DNA from: Komagataeibacter swingsii
GTDB taxonomy: Bacteria; Pseudomonadota; Alphaproteobacteria; Acetobacterales; Acetobacteraceae
DNA length: 64,000 nucleotides
Direction: 5' to 3'
Assembly (NCBI RefSeq): GCF_003207895.1
Contig: NZ_NKUB01000012.1
Location: 1-64,000, forward strand
Every line of letters begins with the position of its first letter. The stretch's first letter is position 1. The notes beneath the pieces are model-generated. The model was not told the origin of the DNA, searched no databases, and worked only from the letters and a program-made list of their open reading frames with translations. Below are positions 15,612 to 22,997 of the stretch, piece by piece. Position numbers and translations under genes: made by a program.

Positions 15612-16210
15612 TGCCCGCTGGCATGGCAGGCAAGCCCGATGCGCCGCCATGCGTCAGTCAGTGTGCCCCGCGGCACGTTGCGCTCAAGACCATGTAGCAG
15701 GGCTTCCAACCCGGAAAGGGAAAGGGTGCAGGCGACAAGCGCCGGTGACAGGACCGCAGTTCCCGTCATCACGACGTGGCTGAAGACCTGGATGGTCGGG
15801 TCCACGAGGCGGGCCAGCGCGTAGACGGCCCGGCAATGGGCGGCATTCTGCATCACCGGGCTGTAAATCAGCCGGGGCGGGGCATCGGGCGCCTCGCCCG
15901 CAAAACGCTGTCGCCACCGTTCATCTTCCGGGTGTCCGGTCAGTTCGCCGCCATACCGCTTGGTCTCCACGACATGGATGCCCCTCGGGCTGAGGAACAG
16001 GTGGTCAATCTGGGTGGTCCTGCTGTCACCTGCCGGCAGCATGGCGTTGTGCAGCACGGCCAGGCCGCTCCGGTCGAGCACGTGGGCTACGGCGCTCTCT
16101 CCTTTCTCGCCCTGGATGGCGGCGCGAAAGGACCGCCAGACCTGCACCTCATGGGCCGTCAGGCGGCAGCTGCCGGGAGGCTTCACGCGATGACGTCGAA
16201 GTCTTACCAC
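15605..16210 (-). CDS. NERD-domain (nuclease-related) protein
   Basis: The product is 201 aa on the minus strand, beginning at a GTG at 16210 with GGGGGAG 5 bases before it. The NERD signature is visible: GEKGE near residue 34, TQIDHLFLSPRGIHVVETKR at 66-85 with Asp69, Glu82 and Lys84 as the D...ExK triad of the endonuclease-like fold. NERD proteins are thought to act in DNA processing; many are standalone plasmid proteins. No DNA-repair or defence partner is next to it. Confidence 0.8.
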   Translation of the reverse strand: MVRLRRHRVKPPGSCRLTAHEVQVWRSFRAAIQGEKGESAVAHVLDRSGLAVLHNAMLPAGDSRTTQIDHLFLSPRGIHVVETKRYGGELTGHPEDERWRQRFAGEAPDAPPRLIYSPVMQNAAHCRAVYALARLVDPTIQVFSHVVMTGTAVLSPALVACTLSLSGLEALLHGLERNVPRGTLTDAWRRIGLACHASGHQ

Positions 16211-16364
16211 GCAGTCTCCCCCTGTAGTTCCATGGCCCGATAACGTGTCCCATATATCTGTCCGTCATGCGACTGGGGCGGGAAATGCCGGGAACCATGC
16301 GTGCTCGGGGTGAGCGTCCGGGTGCATGTCCGCAACGCGGATCCGGATCACCAATACTGCCCGC

Positions 16365-16778
16365 TCACCCGCCAGCCTGAACGCAGGAGATCGGACAATC
16401 GGCGGCAGGCTCGTCCAGGTCCGCAGGGGATTCGGGATCCCGCCTGAACCCGGTATTCTCGTCCCCCCATTTCTTGAGGGCCATGATGACCGGCTCCAGG
16501 GTCCGTCCCCGCGGCGTCAGGCTGTATTCCACCTTCGGGGGCACCTCGGCGTAGACTGTCCGCAGGACAAACCCGTCCTGTTCCAGTTCGCGGAGCTGCG
16601 CCGTCAGCATGCGCTGGGTGATGTTGGGCAGGCGCCTGCGGATTTCGTTAAAGCGCAGGGTTCCCTCAAGCAGGTGGTAGAGGATCACCCCTTTCCATTT
16701 CCCGTCGATGAGCTGAAGCGTCGCTTCAACGGCACAGCCGGGACTGCAATCAAGTGATTTATGCCGGATACGGGCCAT
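16365..16778 (-). CDS. HxlR-family transcriptional regulator
   Basis: The product is 137 aa on the minus strand from the ATG at 16778. The winged-helix pattern is clear: CSPGCAVEATLQLIDGKWKG, then LHYHLLEGTLRFNEIRRRLP-like sequence, ITQRMLTAQLRELEQDGFV and YSLTPRGRTLEPV. The two N-terminal cysteines (CSPGC) may sense oxidants or electrophiles, as in other HxlR/YodB-type regulators. It is divergent from the oxidoreductase gene at 16879, and the shared gap holds a palindrome, so it probably controls that gene and itself. Confidence 0.88.
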   Translation of the reverse strand: MARIRHKSLDCSPGCAVEATLQLIDGKWKGVILYHLLEGTLRFNEIRRRLPNITQRMLTAQLRELEQDGFVLRTVYAEVPPKVEYSLTPRGRTLEPVIMALKKWGDENTGFRRDPESPADLDEPAADCPISCVQAGG

Positions 16779-16781
16779 GAC

Positions 16782-16799
16782 GGTATCATTTCCGATACT
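16782..16799. promoter_or_regulatory. Candidate HxlR operator
   Basis: GTATC at 16783-16787 and GATAC at 16794-16798 form an inverted repeat with a 6-base spacer, GTATC-ATTTCC-GATAC. It lies just upstream of the HxlR start codon, in the gap shared with the divergent oxidoreductase gene. HxlR/YodB regulators bind short dyads in such positions. Assignment as the operator is an inference from location. Confidence 0.45.
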
Positions 16800-16878
16800 A
16801 TGGGCGTTAAAAGTGCGTTCTTGTCCGAACCCAGCATAATGCTCACTGTTCTCCTTCATCAACACAGGAGCAGACATC

Positions 16879-17898
16879 ATGCGCGCCGTCGGTTACCAGA
16901 CGCCTCTCCCGATCGACAATCCCGCGTCCCTTCAGGACATCGATCTGCCGAAGCCTGTTCCTTCAGGGCGGGATCTCCTGGTGGAAATCAGGGCTGTGTC
17001 GGTCAATCCGGTCGATACAAAAGTCCGTCGCAGCGCCGCGCCGGACGCGGGTCAATGGCGGGTCCTGGGCTGGGACGCCGCCGGGATCGTTGTCGGCACC
17101 GGACCTGAAGTCACGGATTTTGCCATCGGGGATGAGGTTTTCTACGCAGGCGCACTCGATCGTCCGGGAACCGATGCCGAATTCCACCTGGTCGATGAGC
17201 GGATTGTCGGCCGTAAGCCCCGTTCCCTGAACTGGGCTGAAGCCGCGGCCCTGCCGCTGACAGCGATCACCGCCTGGGAGATGCTGTTCGATCGCCTGGA
17301 TATCCGTCGGTCCGTCCCCGGCGTGAGGCCAGCCGTGCTGATTATCGGCGGCGCTGGCGGCGTCAGCTCCATCGCCATCCAGCTGGCCCGGGTCCTGACC
17401 GATGTCACGGTCATCGCCACCGCCTCCCGGCCAGAAACGCGCGACTGGGTGACATCCCTCGGGGCACATCATGTGGTGGACCACAGCAGGCCTCTTGCCG
17501 CGCAGGTCGCCGCCCTTCCGACCGGTGCGCCCGGCTTCGTCTTTTCCACGACGCAGACGGATCGGCATATGCCAGAGATTGTCGCGCTGATCGCGCCCCA
17601 GGGGCATTTCGGCCTGATTGATGACCCGGCCGCGCTCGACGCCCTGCCGCTGAAGAAGAAAAGCCTGTCGCTGCACTGGGAGCTGATGTTCACCCGCCCG
17701 CTGTTCGGCACAGCCGATATGGGCAGGCAGGGCGAGATTCTCAACGACGTCTCACGCCTCGTGGATGACGGGCGTATCCGAACCACGCTTGGCAGGCACC
17801 TCGGCCTGATCACGGCGGCGAACCTGCGGCAGGCCCATGCCCTGATCGAGAGCGGTCAGGCAAAGGGCAAGATCGTGCTCGAAGGTTTTCCTGGCTGA
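16879..17898 (+). CDS. Zinc-type alcohol dehydrogenase-like quinone oxidoreductase
   Basis: The product is 339 aa of the medium-chain dehydrogenase/reductase superfamily, quinone oxidoreductase (ZADH/YhdH-like) branch. The GroES-like N-terminal domain has SVNPVDTKVR and LGWDAAGIV. The Rossmann nucleotide-binding motif is VLIIGGAGGVSS at residues 153-164, typical of NADPH-using enzymes. No structural zinc cysteines are seen. Such enzymes reduce quinones or alpha,beta-unsaturated carbonyls. The ATG at 16879 follows ACACAGGAGCAGACATC. It is divergent from an HxlR regulator, and a cupin gene follows, a combination suggesting a redox or electrophile response cassette. Confidence 0.88.
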   Translation: MRAVGYQTPLPIDNPASLQDIDLPKPVPSGRDLLVEIRAVSVNPVDTKVRRSAAPDAGQWRVLGWDAAGIVVGTGPEVTDFAIGDEVFYAGALDRPGTDAEFHLVDERIVGRKPRSLNWAEAAALPLTAITAWEMLFDRLDIRRSVPGVRPAVLIIGGAGGVSSIAIQLARVLTDVTVIATASRPETRDWVTSLGAHHVVDHSRPLAAQVAALPTGAPGFVFSTTQTDRHMPEIVALIAPQGHFGLIDDPAALDALPLKKKSLSLHWELMFTRPLFGTADMGRQGEILNDVSRLVDDGRIRTTLGRHLGLITAANLRQAHALIESGQAKGKIVLEGFPG

Positions 17899-17963
17899 AA
17901 TGGAGAAGACCATGAAAGCGCTCGTCGAGACATGGTGTGGAACATGGGCGGAGAACAGGCCTC

Positions 17964-18398
17964 ATGACTGATGAAGAGCACCTGATGACCCTGAACCGTA
18001 CCGGTGGGCGGTTCGATCTCAACAGGATTGCCGCCGCGTTCCCGCAGACCGCGGATACGATGCTGCTGGATACCTATCTGACCGACAGGCCGGAAGCCAG
18101 CATCAGGGTGTTCCGGATCTATCGGGACGTGCCGCCGCATTATCATACCCAGTGTGATGAAGTCCTCCATGTCCTTTCGGGAGAAGGGACATTCTGGATT
18201 GATGATCCGGCTGAGGAAGCGCCGTTTGTCCCCGGGCACCTGCTGGTCTTTCCGCGGCGTGCGGTGCATGCGGTGCCGCGTATCCTGTGTGATCCTGTCA
18301 TTTTTCTTGCCATCGACACACCGCGCCGGGCACCGGATGATGTGGTGTTCGTCAATCCTGCCGAAGGCACGCCTTCCGGCTTCATCAAGAGTATCTGA
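17964..18398 (+). CDS. Cupin-domain protein
   Basis: The product is 144 aa from the ATG at 17964 (GGAGAACAGGCCTC upstream). It has one cupin barrel: the first motif PPHYHTQCDEVLHVLSGEGT carries two His and a Glu, and the second motif is LVFPRRAVHAV. The family binds a metal ion and includes dioxygenases, isomerases and sugar-binding regulators; the exact activity cannot be assigned. It lies 66 bases after the oxidoreductase and is probably in the same HxlR-controlled transcript. Confidence 0.8.
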   Translation: MTDEEHLMTLNRTGGRFDLNRIAAAFPQTADTMLLDTYLTDRPEASIRVFRIYRDVPPHYHTQCDEVLHVLSGEGTFWIDDPAEEAPFVPGHLLVFPRRAVHAVPRILCDPVIFLAIDTPRRAPDDVVFVNPAEGTPSGFIKSI

Positions 18399-18550
18399 AG
18401 GAATGTCGCGGGTCACAGACGAACGGGAGCTGTGGCCCTGCAGCGCATGCCCGCAAAACGCGGCGCAGGTACAGGGCGTCTGGATACGGTTTCCTCTCCC
18501 GAAAGGGCCGGTCCGGGAAACATCTCTGTTCAACAGGAAAAAAAGAAAAT

Positions 18551-18669
18551 CAGGGCGGCCCCTTCGGGGTTCTCTCACTCTGGTTCGCTAAGCGGCTGCG
18601 CCGCTAACCTCACTGGAGCCCCCTGCGGGGTCTCCACGCTTTCGCGCAACGGTTCGACCGCTCGCCCTG
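18551..18669. repeat. Cluster of hairpins enclosed by a short inverted repeat
   Basis: CAGGGCG at 18551-18557 pairs with CGCCCTG at 18663-18669. Inside are three hairpins: CCCC-TTC-GGGG (18559-18569), AGCGGC-TGC-GCCGCT (18591-18605) and GGAG-CCCCCTGCGGGGT-CTCC (18615-18635). An A-tract (AACAGGAAAAAAA) lies directly before, as with the repeat at 2120. An unusually AT-rich tract follows. It could be a structured leader, a terminator region for the cupin transcript, or a replication signal. Confidence 0.65.
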
Positions 18670-18860
18670 GGGTTCTACAGGATGAATACTTATGAAATAC
18701 ATGATAATACTGTGATTAATAAAATGGGCATAAGGAAATAAAGGGAATAAAAACAATAGTAAACTAATATTTACTCATAATATATTGTCTTTTTTATTGT
18801 ATTTATATTCTGTCTGTACTATTCTTTATTTGTGGAGAGGGAAATGGTTCCCGCCACAGA
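18670..18860. promoter_or_regulatory. AT-rich tract before the 226-aa gene
   Basis: From about 18685 to 18832 the sequence is very AT-rich with repeated AATAAA/ATAGTAA-type words. It contrasts with the GC-rich hairpin cluster immediately upstream. Two hairpins follow it: TGTGG...CCACA enclosing GGGAA/TTCCC (18831-18858), and CCGGTG-CTCCAA-CACCGG (18869-18886). It probably contains the promoter of the gene at 18921, and DNA unwinding or protein binding is possible. Confidence 0.45.
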
Positions 18861-18920
18861 CGCCCCGCCCGGTGCTCCAACACCGGACAGGGCTGACGCC
18901 AGACAGAAAGGTCAAGTTTC

Positions 18921-19601
18921 ATGTCCAACGCTACCAACACAATGACCGCCGCCCTTGCTTCCGCGCAAGAGAAGAAAGCCGCCAGCAAGGCAAAATCGGG
19001 CCAGAAGGCCCCCGCCGCCCGCCGTTTCGAGGAAGCGGCCCGGCGCGTGCCTGTCATCACCATCGAGGCCGCCGAAGCCCTGATCCCCGTTCCCGACCAG
19101 ATCACCAAGATCGTTTCCCATTTCGGTCTTGAGGACTTCGACGCCGACGCCCTCGCGGAAACGGCCCGGCAGGCTTTCACCGTCATCGCCCGCAGCCTCT
19201 CGCCCGTGCTGGTCGTGACCACATGGAACGGGGAGCAGAACGACAAGGGGCTGGAAATGCACCTCCAGCGCATGGCTGGTGCCGCTGTCGCGTCCGCCTT
19301 CGGGGCCGCCCAGTTCTACGACGCCAAGCGCGCGCAGGCCCGCGAACTGTCCTCACAGTTCAACGAATATCGCGAAGAGGACCGGATGGGCGTCGACGGG
19401 CTGGAAAACAGGGCGGCCAACGCCCGCCGCTTTGCAGCCGAGCAGGGGATCAAGGCCGCCGCTCTGGTTGCGTCCGCCCGCGGGGCCCTTGCGGCCTACG
19501 AGGACATGATCGGCACCCCGTGGAAGCCCTACACGGCCAGCAACGCCCGCACCATCGACCAGCGGGCCGCAGCTGCCGAGATGGACGCCCTCGGCTTCTG
19601 A
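18921..19601 (+). CDS. Conserved plasmid protein of unknown function, 226 aa
   Basis: The ATG at 18921 follows AAAGGTCAAGTTTC. The N-terminus is Ala/Lys-rich (SAQEKKAASKAKSGQKAPAA), followed by an alpha-helical body with LVVTTWNGEQNDKGLEMHLQ and AAQFYDAKRAQARELSSQFN. No membrane segment or signal peptide. I recall similar proteins on acetic acid bacterial plasmids but with no assigned role. Codon use is strongly GC-biased, suggesting high expression or long residence. A perfect 10-bp hairpin follows the stop codon. Confidence 0.65.
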   Translation: MSNATNTMTAALASAQEKKAASKAKSGQKAPAARRFEEAARRVPVITIEAAEALIPVPDQITKIVSHFGLEDFDADALAETARQAFTVIARSLSPVLVVTTWNGEQNDKGLEMHLQRMAGAAVASAFGAAQFYDAKRAQARELSSQFNEYREEDRMGVDGLENRAANARRFAAEQGIKAAALVASARGALAAYEDMIGTPWKPYTASNARTIDQRAAAAEMDALGF

Positions 19602-19608
19602 CCGACCC

Positions 19609-19633
19609 GGCCGGACCCAAGGCGGGTCCGGCC
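19609..19633 (+). terminator. Hairpin right after the 226-aa gene
   Basis: GGCCGGACCC at 19609-19618, loop AAGGC and GGGTCCGGCC at 19624-19633 make a perfect 10-bp GC-rich stem starting 8 bases after the stop codon. No T-tract follows, so it may be an mRNA-stabilising 3' structure or a weak terminator in front of the gene at 19672. Confidence 0.5.
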
Positions 19634-19671
19634 ACCCACGGCAAGGTACCTTTCCGCAAGGATCGACCCGC

Positions 19672-19974
19672 ATGAGCGAATATGAATCCATGGCAGACCG
19701 CGACGAGGCCCTTGAGCTTTCGCGTGCTGCGCCCCACCACGCATGGGTCCTGACGGACCGGGACGTCTGGCATCGCAATCCTTTTTATCACGGCCCGGAA
19801 ATGCCGCACCCCGAAGATGACGGCGCCCATGACTTTATTGCCGACCACGGCATCGACGCATGGCGGGAGGCGACCGAGGCCGTAAGGGCCGCAGTCATCG
19901 CCGCAGCCGAAGCGAAAGCGCGCGAGATTGCGGACGCTCCCGACCCCTGGTGGCCTGACGATCCGACGCCTTGA
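19672..19974 (+). CDS. Hypothetical protein, 100 aa
   Basis: The ATG at 19672 follows AAGGATCGACCCGC. The product begins MSEYESMADRDEALELSRAA, is acidic and contains a helix rich in Ala and Glu. No family recognised. It is probably on the same transcript as the 226-aa gene. A hairpin with 11-bp arms follows the stop at 19987-20011. Confidence 0.6.
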   Translation: MSEYESMADRDEALELSRAAPHHAWVLTDRDVWHRNPFYHGPEMPHPEDDGAHDFIADHGIDAWREATEAVRAAVIAAAEAKAREIADAPDPWWPDDPTP

Positions 19975-19986
19975 GAGACCACGCCG

Positions 19987-20011
19987 CAGGAGCCCGGAAA
20001 CCGGGTTCCTG
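19987..20011. terminator. Hairpin after the 100-aa gene
   Basis: CAGGAGCCCGG, loop AAA and CCGGGTTCCTG form 11-bp arms with one mismatch, beginning 13 bases after the stop. There is no T-tract. It marks the end of the + strand block before the structured gap and the minus-strand genes. Confidence 0.5.
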
Positions 20012-20070
20012 CTTCTGGTGTCCGGGGCCGCCATCGTGCGGGAAAAAAATGCCCTGATACCAGCATGCCG

Positions 20071-20236
20071 CCGCGAGGCGCCCGCCTCAAGCCCGCTGCG
20101 CGCCGCGCTTCGCGCGGTGAGGACACGCCCCTTTCAGTGAACAGGGCCGCCCGGATCGCAGGGCGGTGCCCCGCGCTCCGGGCAACCCGGTTCACCTCAG
20201 GGGCATGCCCTCAGGCTTGACCCGGGCGCCTCGCGG
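20071..20236. repeat. 166-bp inverted repeat between convergent transcription units
   Basis: The arms at 20071-20092 and 20215-20236 match at 20 of 22 positions. The interior holds CCGCGC-TTC-GCGCGG (about 20103-20117), CCGCCC/GGGCGG (about 20147-20166) and CCGGG-CAA-CCCGG (about 20178-20190). An A-tract (GGGAAAAAAA) lies about 20 bases before arm 1. The two mismatches (CC against GG before TCAA) fall in the same relative place as in the repeat at 2120, and both right arms contain TTGACCCG. The gap 20012-20325 otherwise shows nothing coding. Confidence 0.75.
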
Positions 20237-20325
20237 CCCTCCCGGCGGGCAGCGGCCTTCCCTGTTCCGCTCCCGGGGAAAACAATGTCGGTCATGCAGC
20301 ATGCCGGACTGTGGAGATGACAAAC

Positions 20326-20733
20326 CTATTGTGTCGTCCTGCCGAACACGAAGCCCAGCTTGCCGTCATTCATGATGTAGGGCGTGCAGGTCATGCCGGG
20401 ATGGACCACGTCGTAGGGTTTCAGCCACCTTGTCGAGACCCAGCCGGGACGCAATGCGAGGGTCATGCTCCGGACGTAGCCGTTCGTAGGCGGTGCGTCC
20501 GTGGCGACCGGAAGTACCGCCAGCGCGGGAGCAATGCTCGGGGCATCGTCCCGTGGTTCGCTCTGCAGTGGAACCGGATGCCGGAAATCCATCATGACCC
20601 GCTCCGGCGCATCAAGGGCCATGCATCTGTACCCGTCGAGCGCACGCATCGGGGTTCTGTGCAGCGCGAAGGCCGGATGGCTGATGCTGCAGGTGATGAC
20701 CGCAAGGATCGCGGCCCGGTGGGAAAACTTCAT
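20326..20733 (-). CDS. Exported protein of unknown function, 135 aa
   Basis: Minus strand, ATG at 20733 with GAGGAGTCCAGC before it. The N-terminus MKFSHRAAILAVITCSISHPAFA is a typical signal peptide with an alanine cleavage site near residue 23. The mature part has two or three cysteines and no recognised domain. It is the last gene of a minus-strand group (23573 to 20326) next to the candidate oriT, and it follows the lytic transglycosylase gene by 13 bases. Confidence 0.62.
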   Translation of the reverse strand: MKFSHRAAILAVITCSISHPAFALHRTPMRALDGYRCMALDAPERVMMDFRHPVPLQSEPRDDAPSIAPALAVLPVATDAPPTNGYVRSMTLALRPGWVSTRWLKPYDVVHPGMTCTPYIMNDGKLGFVFGRTTQ

Positions 20734-20746
20734 GCTGGACTCCTCG

Positions 20747-21559
20747 TCAGCCGGTCAGGATCGAACTGGACGCGGCACTGCCCATTTTTGCTGCGACTGC
20801 CGCGCGCCATTGGCCGACCGTGGTGGTTGAACTGATATTGTTCCCCGACATTGCCGTGCCCGATATGTAGGACGACATGAGACTGCTGTCGTCGGCCGTC
20901 GCGATTTCAGCACCCGCGCTCGGGCCAAAGTTATAATAGGCCCGGGCATCAAGGGCCGTCGGGTTACTGATGCCGCTGTGCTGCAGACTGGTCGCGGCAT
21001 CCTTGAGATACTGCGCCGCAGCCACCGCCTGCGTCGCCGGGTCCTGCTGGCCTGCCGTGCCGCTGGTGATGGATGAGGCCAGCGAGGGGTCTGCGGCCAG
21101 TGCCTCTCCAAGGGTCTGGCTGTAGGTCCCGTTGCTCATCTGGAACGCGCCGGTGATCGTACTGCCGTTTCCGGCCGTGTAGAGGTTCTGGCAGCCGGAC
21201 TCGACCACGCAGGTCGCGGCCAGTGCTGACGGATTGACGCCCAGCGCCTCGGCGTTCTGGGCTGCCGCATAGCCCCATGACTGCTGGTATAGGATCCCGA
21301 GCGCATCGCTGTCGGACGTGCCTGCTGTCGTTGTCTGGGTGACGGCGCCGCTTCCGCTGGTGGCCTGGGCTGTGCCTGTCGTGTCCGGGGTCCAGCCACC
21401 GAGCCCCGGTTCCTGATAGGTTGCGTTGACATGTATCGGGAGTCCGCCGGGCACGTTTACTGTCTGTGCGTGCCCGATGGGGGGCATGACGAAGCCGCAC
21501 GTCACAAGGACCACGGTCGCTTGCGCCGTGCGGCGGCATGGAAAGGGGAACCGGATCAC
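20747..21559 (-). CDS. Exported lytic transglycosylase-like protein
   Basis: The product is 270 aa on the minus strand, starting at a GTG at 21559 with GGAGGCCAAG before it. A signal peptide covers about residues 1-31 (ending IGHAQT). The SLT-like domain is seen in AATCVVESGCQNLYT, with the likely catalytic Glu in VESG, then ITGAFQMSNGTYSQ and a C-terminal YYNFGPSAGAE. Such enzymes cut peptidoglycan to let a transfer machine pass. The group of genes it belongs to faces the candidate oriT rather than the Dot/Icm operons, which have their own transglycosylase at 38537. Confidence 0.72.
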   Translation of the reverse strand: MIRFPFPCRRTAQATVVLVTCGFVMPPIGHAQTVNVPGGLPIHVNATYQEPGLGGWTPDTTGTAQATSGSGAVTQTTTAGTSDSDALGILYQQSWGYAAAQNAEALGVNPSALAATCVVESGCQNLYTAGNGSTITGAFQMSNGTYSQTLGEALAADPSLASSITSGTAGQQDPATQAVAAAQYLKDAATSLQHSGISNPTALDARAYYNFGPSAGAEIATADDSSLMSSYISGTAMSGNNISSTTTVGQWRAAVAAKMGSAASSSILTG

Positions 21560-21669
21560 CTTGGCCTCCTGTTGCGAGGCGGACAGGATCGGCCAGCATC
21601 ATGCGACCTGTGTCAGTACTTCGTACGGCGTTTCCGTTCCGGCCCTGAGCGTGACCGTTGCAGACATGC

Positions 21670-22164
21670 TCATGGCATCCGTCCGAGTGCAAATCCCGCT
21701 ATCAGGACGATGGAGCTGTAGCCCAGGATGCGAAAGGCCGTCTCCAGGTTGTACCGTCTGGTCATGGCCGTGGCCTGGCTCTCGATGGCGCCCCTTAATC
21801 CTTTCGTCATATCCGCGGTGATCGCGAGGAGTTTCTTCTCGACCAGTTTTTCGTTGATGGTGCGCAGCGTGTGCACCGCTTCAATTCCGTCCCTGAGGTG
21901 GCTGCGGATGGCGATCGTGTCCTGCGCCAGGGTTTCGCGCTGCTGTTCGGCCACCAGCCTGCTCTCGGCAACGGAGCGGATGGAGGCGCGCCTGGCTTCA
22001 ATGCAGAGGGTGCCGATCTGGTCTATCGCTGCGACCAGTGCCGAAAGCACTTCGACTTCGGGCGCGATCGGACGCTCGACCCATTGGGCGGCGACCCTGC
22101 GCAGGTTCTCCATTCGGACCGCGAATTCACGGTCTGCCGCCTCGATGTCGCCCTGGGCTGCCAT
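21670..22164 (-). CDS. Coiled-coil protein with C-terminal membrane anchor
   Basis: The product is 164 aa on the minus strand. Its start overlaps the ParA-like stop in TGATG. Almost the entire protein is predicted helical, with heptad-like repeats (VAESRLVAEQQRETLAQ). It ends in a hydrophobic segment, ILGYSSIVLIAGFALG, at about residues 146-161, giving a tail anchor in the inner membrane. The order basic protein, ParA-like ATPase, tail-anchored protein is reminiscent of the TraK-TraL-TraM group of IncP plasmids. That comparison is by layout only. Confidence 0.6.
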   Translation of the reverse strand: MAAQGDIEAADREFAVRMENLRRVAAQWVERPIAPEVEVLSALVAAIDQIGTLCIEARRASIRSVAESRLVAEQQRETLAQDTIAIRSHLRDGIEAVHTLRTINEKLVEKKLLAITADMTKGLRGAIESQATAMTRRYNLETAFRILGYSSIVLIAGFALGRMP

Positions 22165-22994
22165 CAGACATTCTCCATAACCACGTCGGGCAGCCCCTTT
22201 GGCATCCGGGGCAGATAGTCCGCTCCGAGGTCGCGCAGGAAGAGGGGCACGTCCCGCTTGAGCCAGCGATTGACCCGTAGTCTGTCGAAGACCGAGCTTT
22301 TCGGCTGTCCGGGAACCGGCTTGTTCGCAGCAAAATCCATGAACGACTGCCCACGATCCGCGATTTTCTTCAGCCCGTTGATCGCGGGGAACACACCGTG
22401 CGCGGCGCCTCGGTCCAGAGCGTTGAGCACCGCTTCGTTTTCGAGGATCTGGCTTACCGCCTGAGGTGTGTCGATACCGACGGGAAGCAGGCCTTCATTT
22501 ATGACAATCGCCGTGCGGCGTGGCAGGAAGCCATGCTGCTCCTGAAGGTCCTGCAGATAGTCGATGTCCGCATTCTCCATACCGATCATGAAGATCGTCA
22601 CAAGCGAGACCCCAAGCTCGTCCAGCGCCGCGACAAGGGGAGATGAGCGGATCAGTTCGTGCATCGCAGTCCATCCTCCCCCGATGTCGAGAATCGCATC
22701 ATGGCGGGATTCAACCAGCTTCTCGATCTGCCCTTCGAGCCAGGCAGCCTGCCCGGTCGGGGACATGCTGTCCGCTTCCAGAACCTGCGGACCAAGCGAT
22801 GAAAGCGTATGCGAGCGGTTCATGGAATCCGTGTTCCAGATCTCCGGTCTGCCTCCCTGCTGGGCCGTGATCTCGGCCAGTGATTTGAGGAATGTCGTCT
22901 TTCCCACCCGCTGGCGCCCGATGGCTACGAGCAGGGTTGGGCGTGTCACCAGCTCCGTTGGGTCTGCGGCGTCTGTGATCGTGGCGGATGCCAT
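22164..22994 (-). CDS. ParA/MinD-like ATPase next to the candidate oriT
   Basis: The product is 276 aa on the minus strand. The P-loop GRQRVGKTT at residues 26-34 follows a hydrophobic strand (LLVAI). HDAILDIGGGW near residue 100 corresponds to the Walker A' or B strand. The deviant-Walker signature lysine of classical ParA (KGG) is replaced by RQR, so it belongs to the looser TraL/MobD-like group. These ATPases are linked to conjugation or mobilisation, possibly positioning the relaxosome. It overlaps its downstream partner and follows the basic protein gene by 3 bases. Confidence 0.75.
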   Translation of the reverse strand: MASATITDAADPTELVTRPTLLVAIGRQRVGKTTFLKSLAEITAQQGGRPEIWNTDSMNRSHTLSSLGPQVLEADSMSPTGQAAWLEGQIEKLVESRHDAILDIGGGWTAMHELIRSSPLVAALDELGVSLVTIFMIGMENADIDYLQDLQEQHGFLPRRTAIVINEGLLPVGIDTPQAVSQILENEAVLNALDRGAAHGVFPAINGLKKIADRGQSFMDFAANKPVPGQPKSSVFDRLRVNRWLKRDVPLFLRDLGADYLPRMPKGLPDVVMENV

Positions 22995-22997
22995 GCC

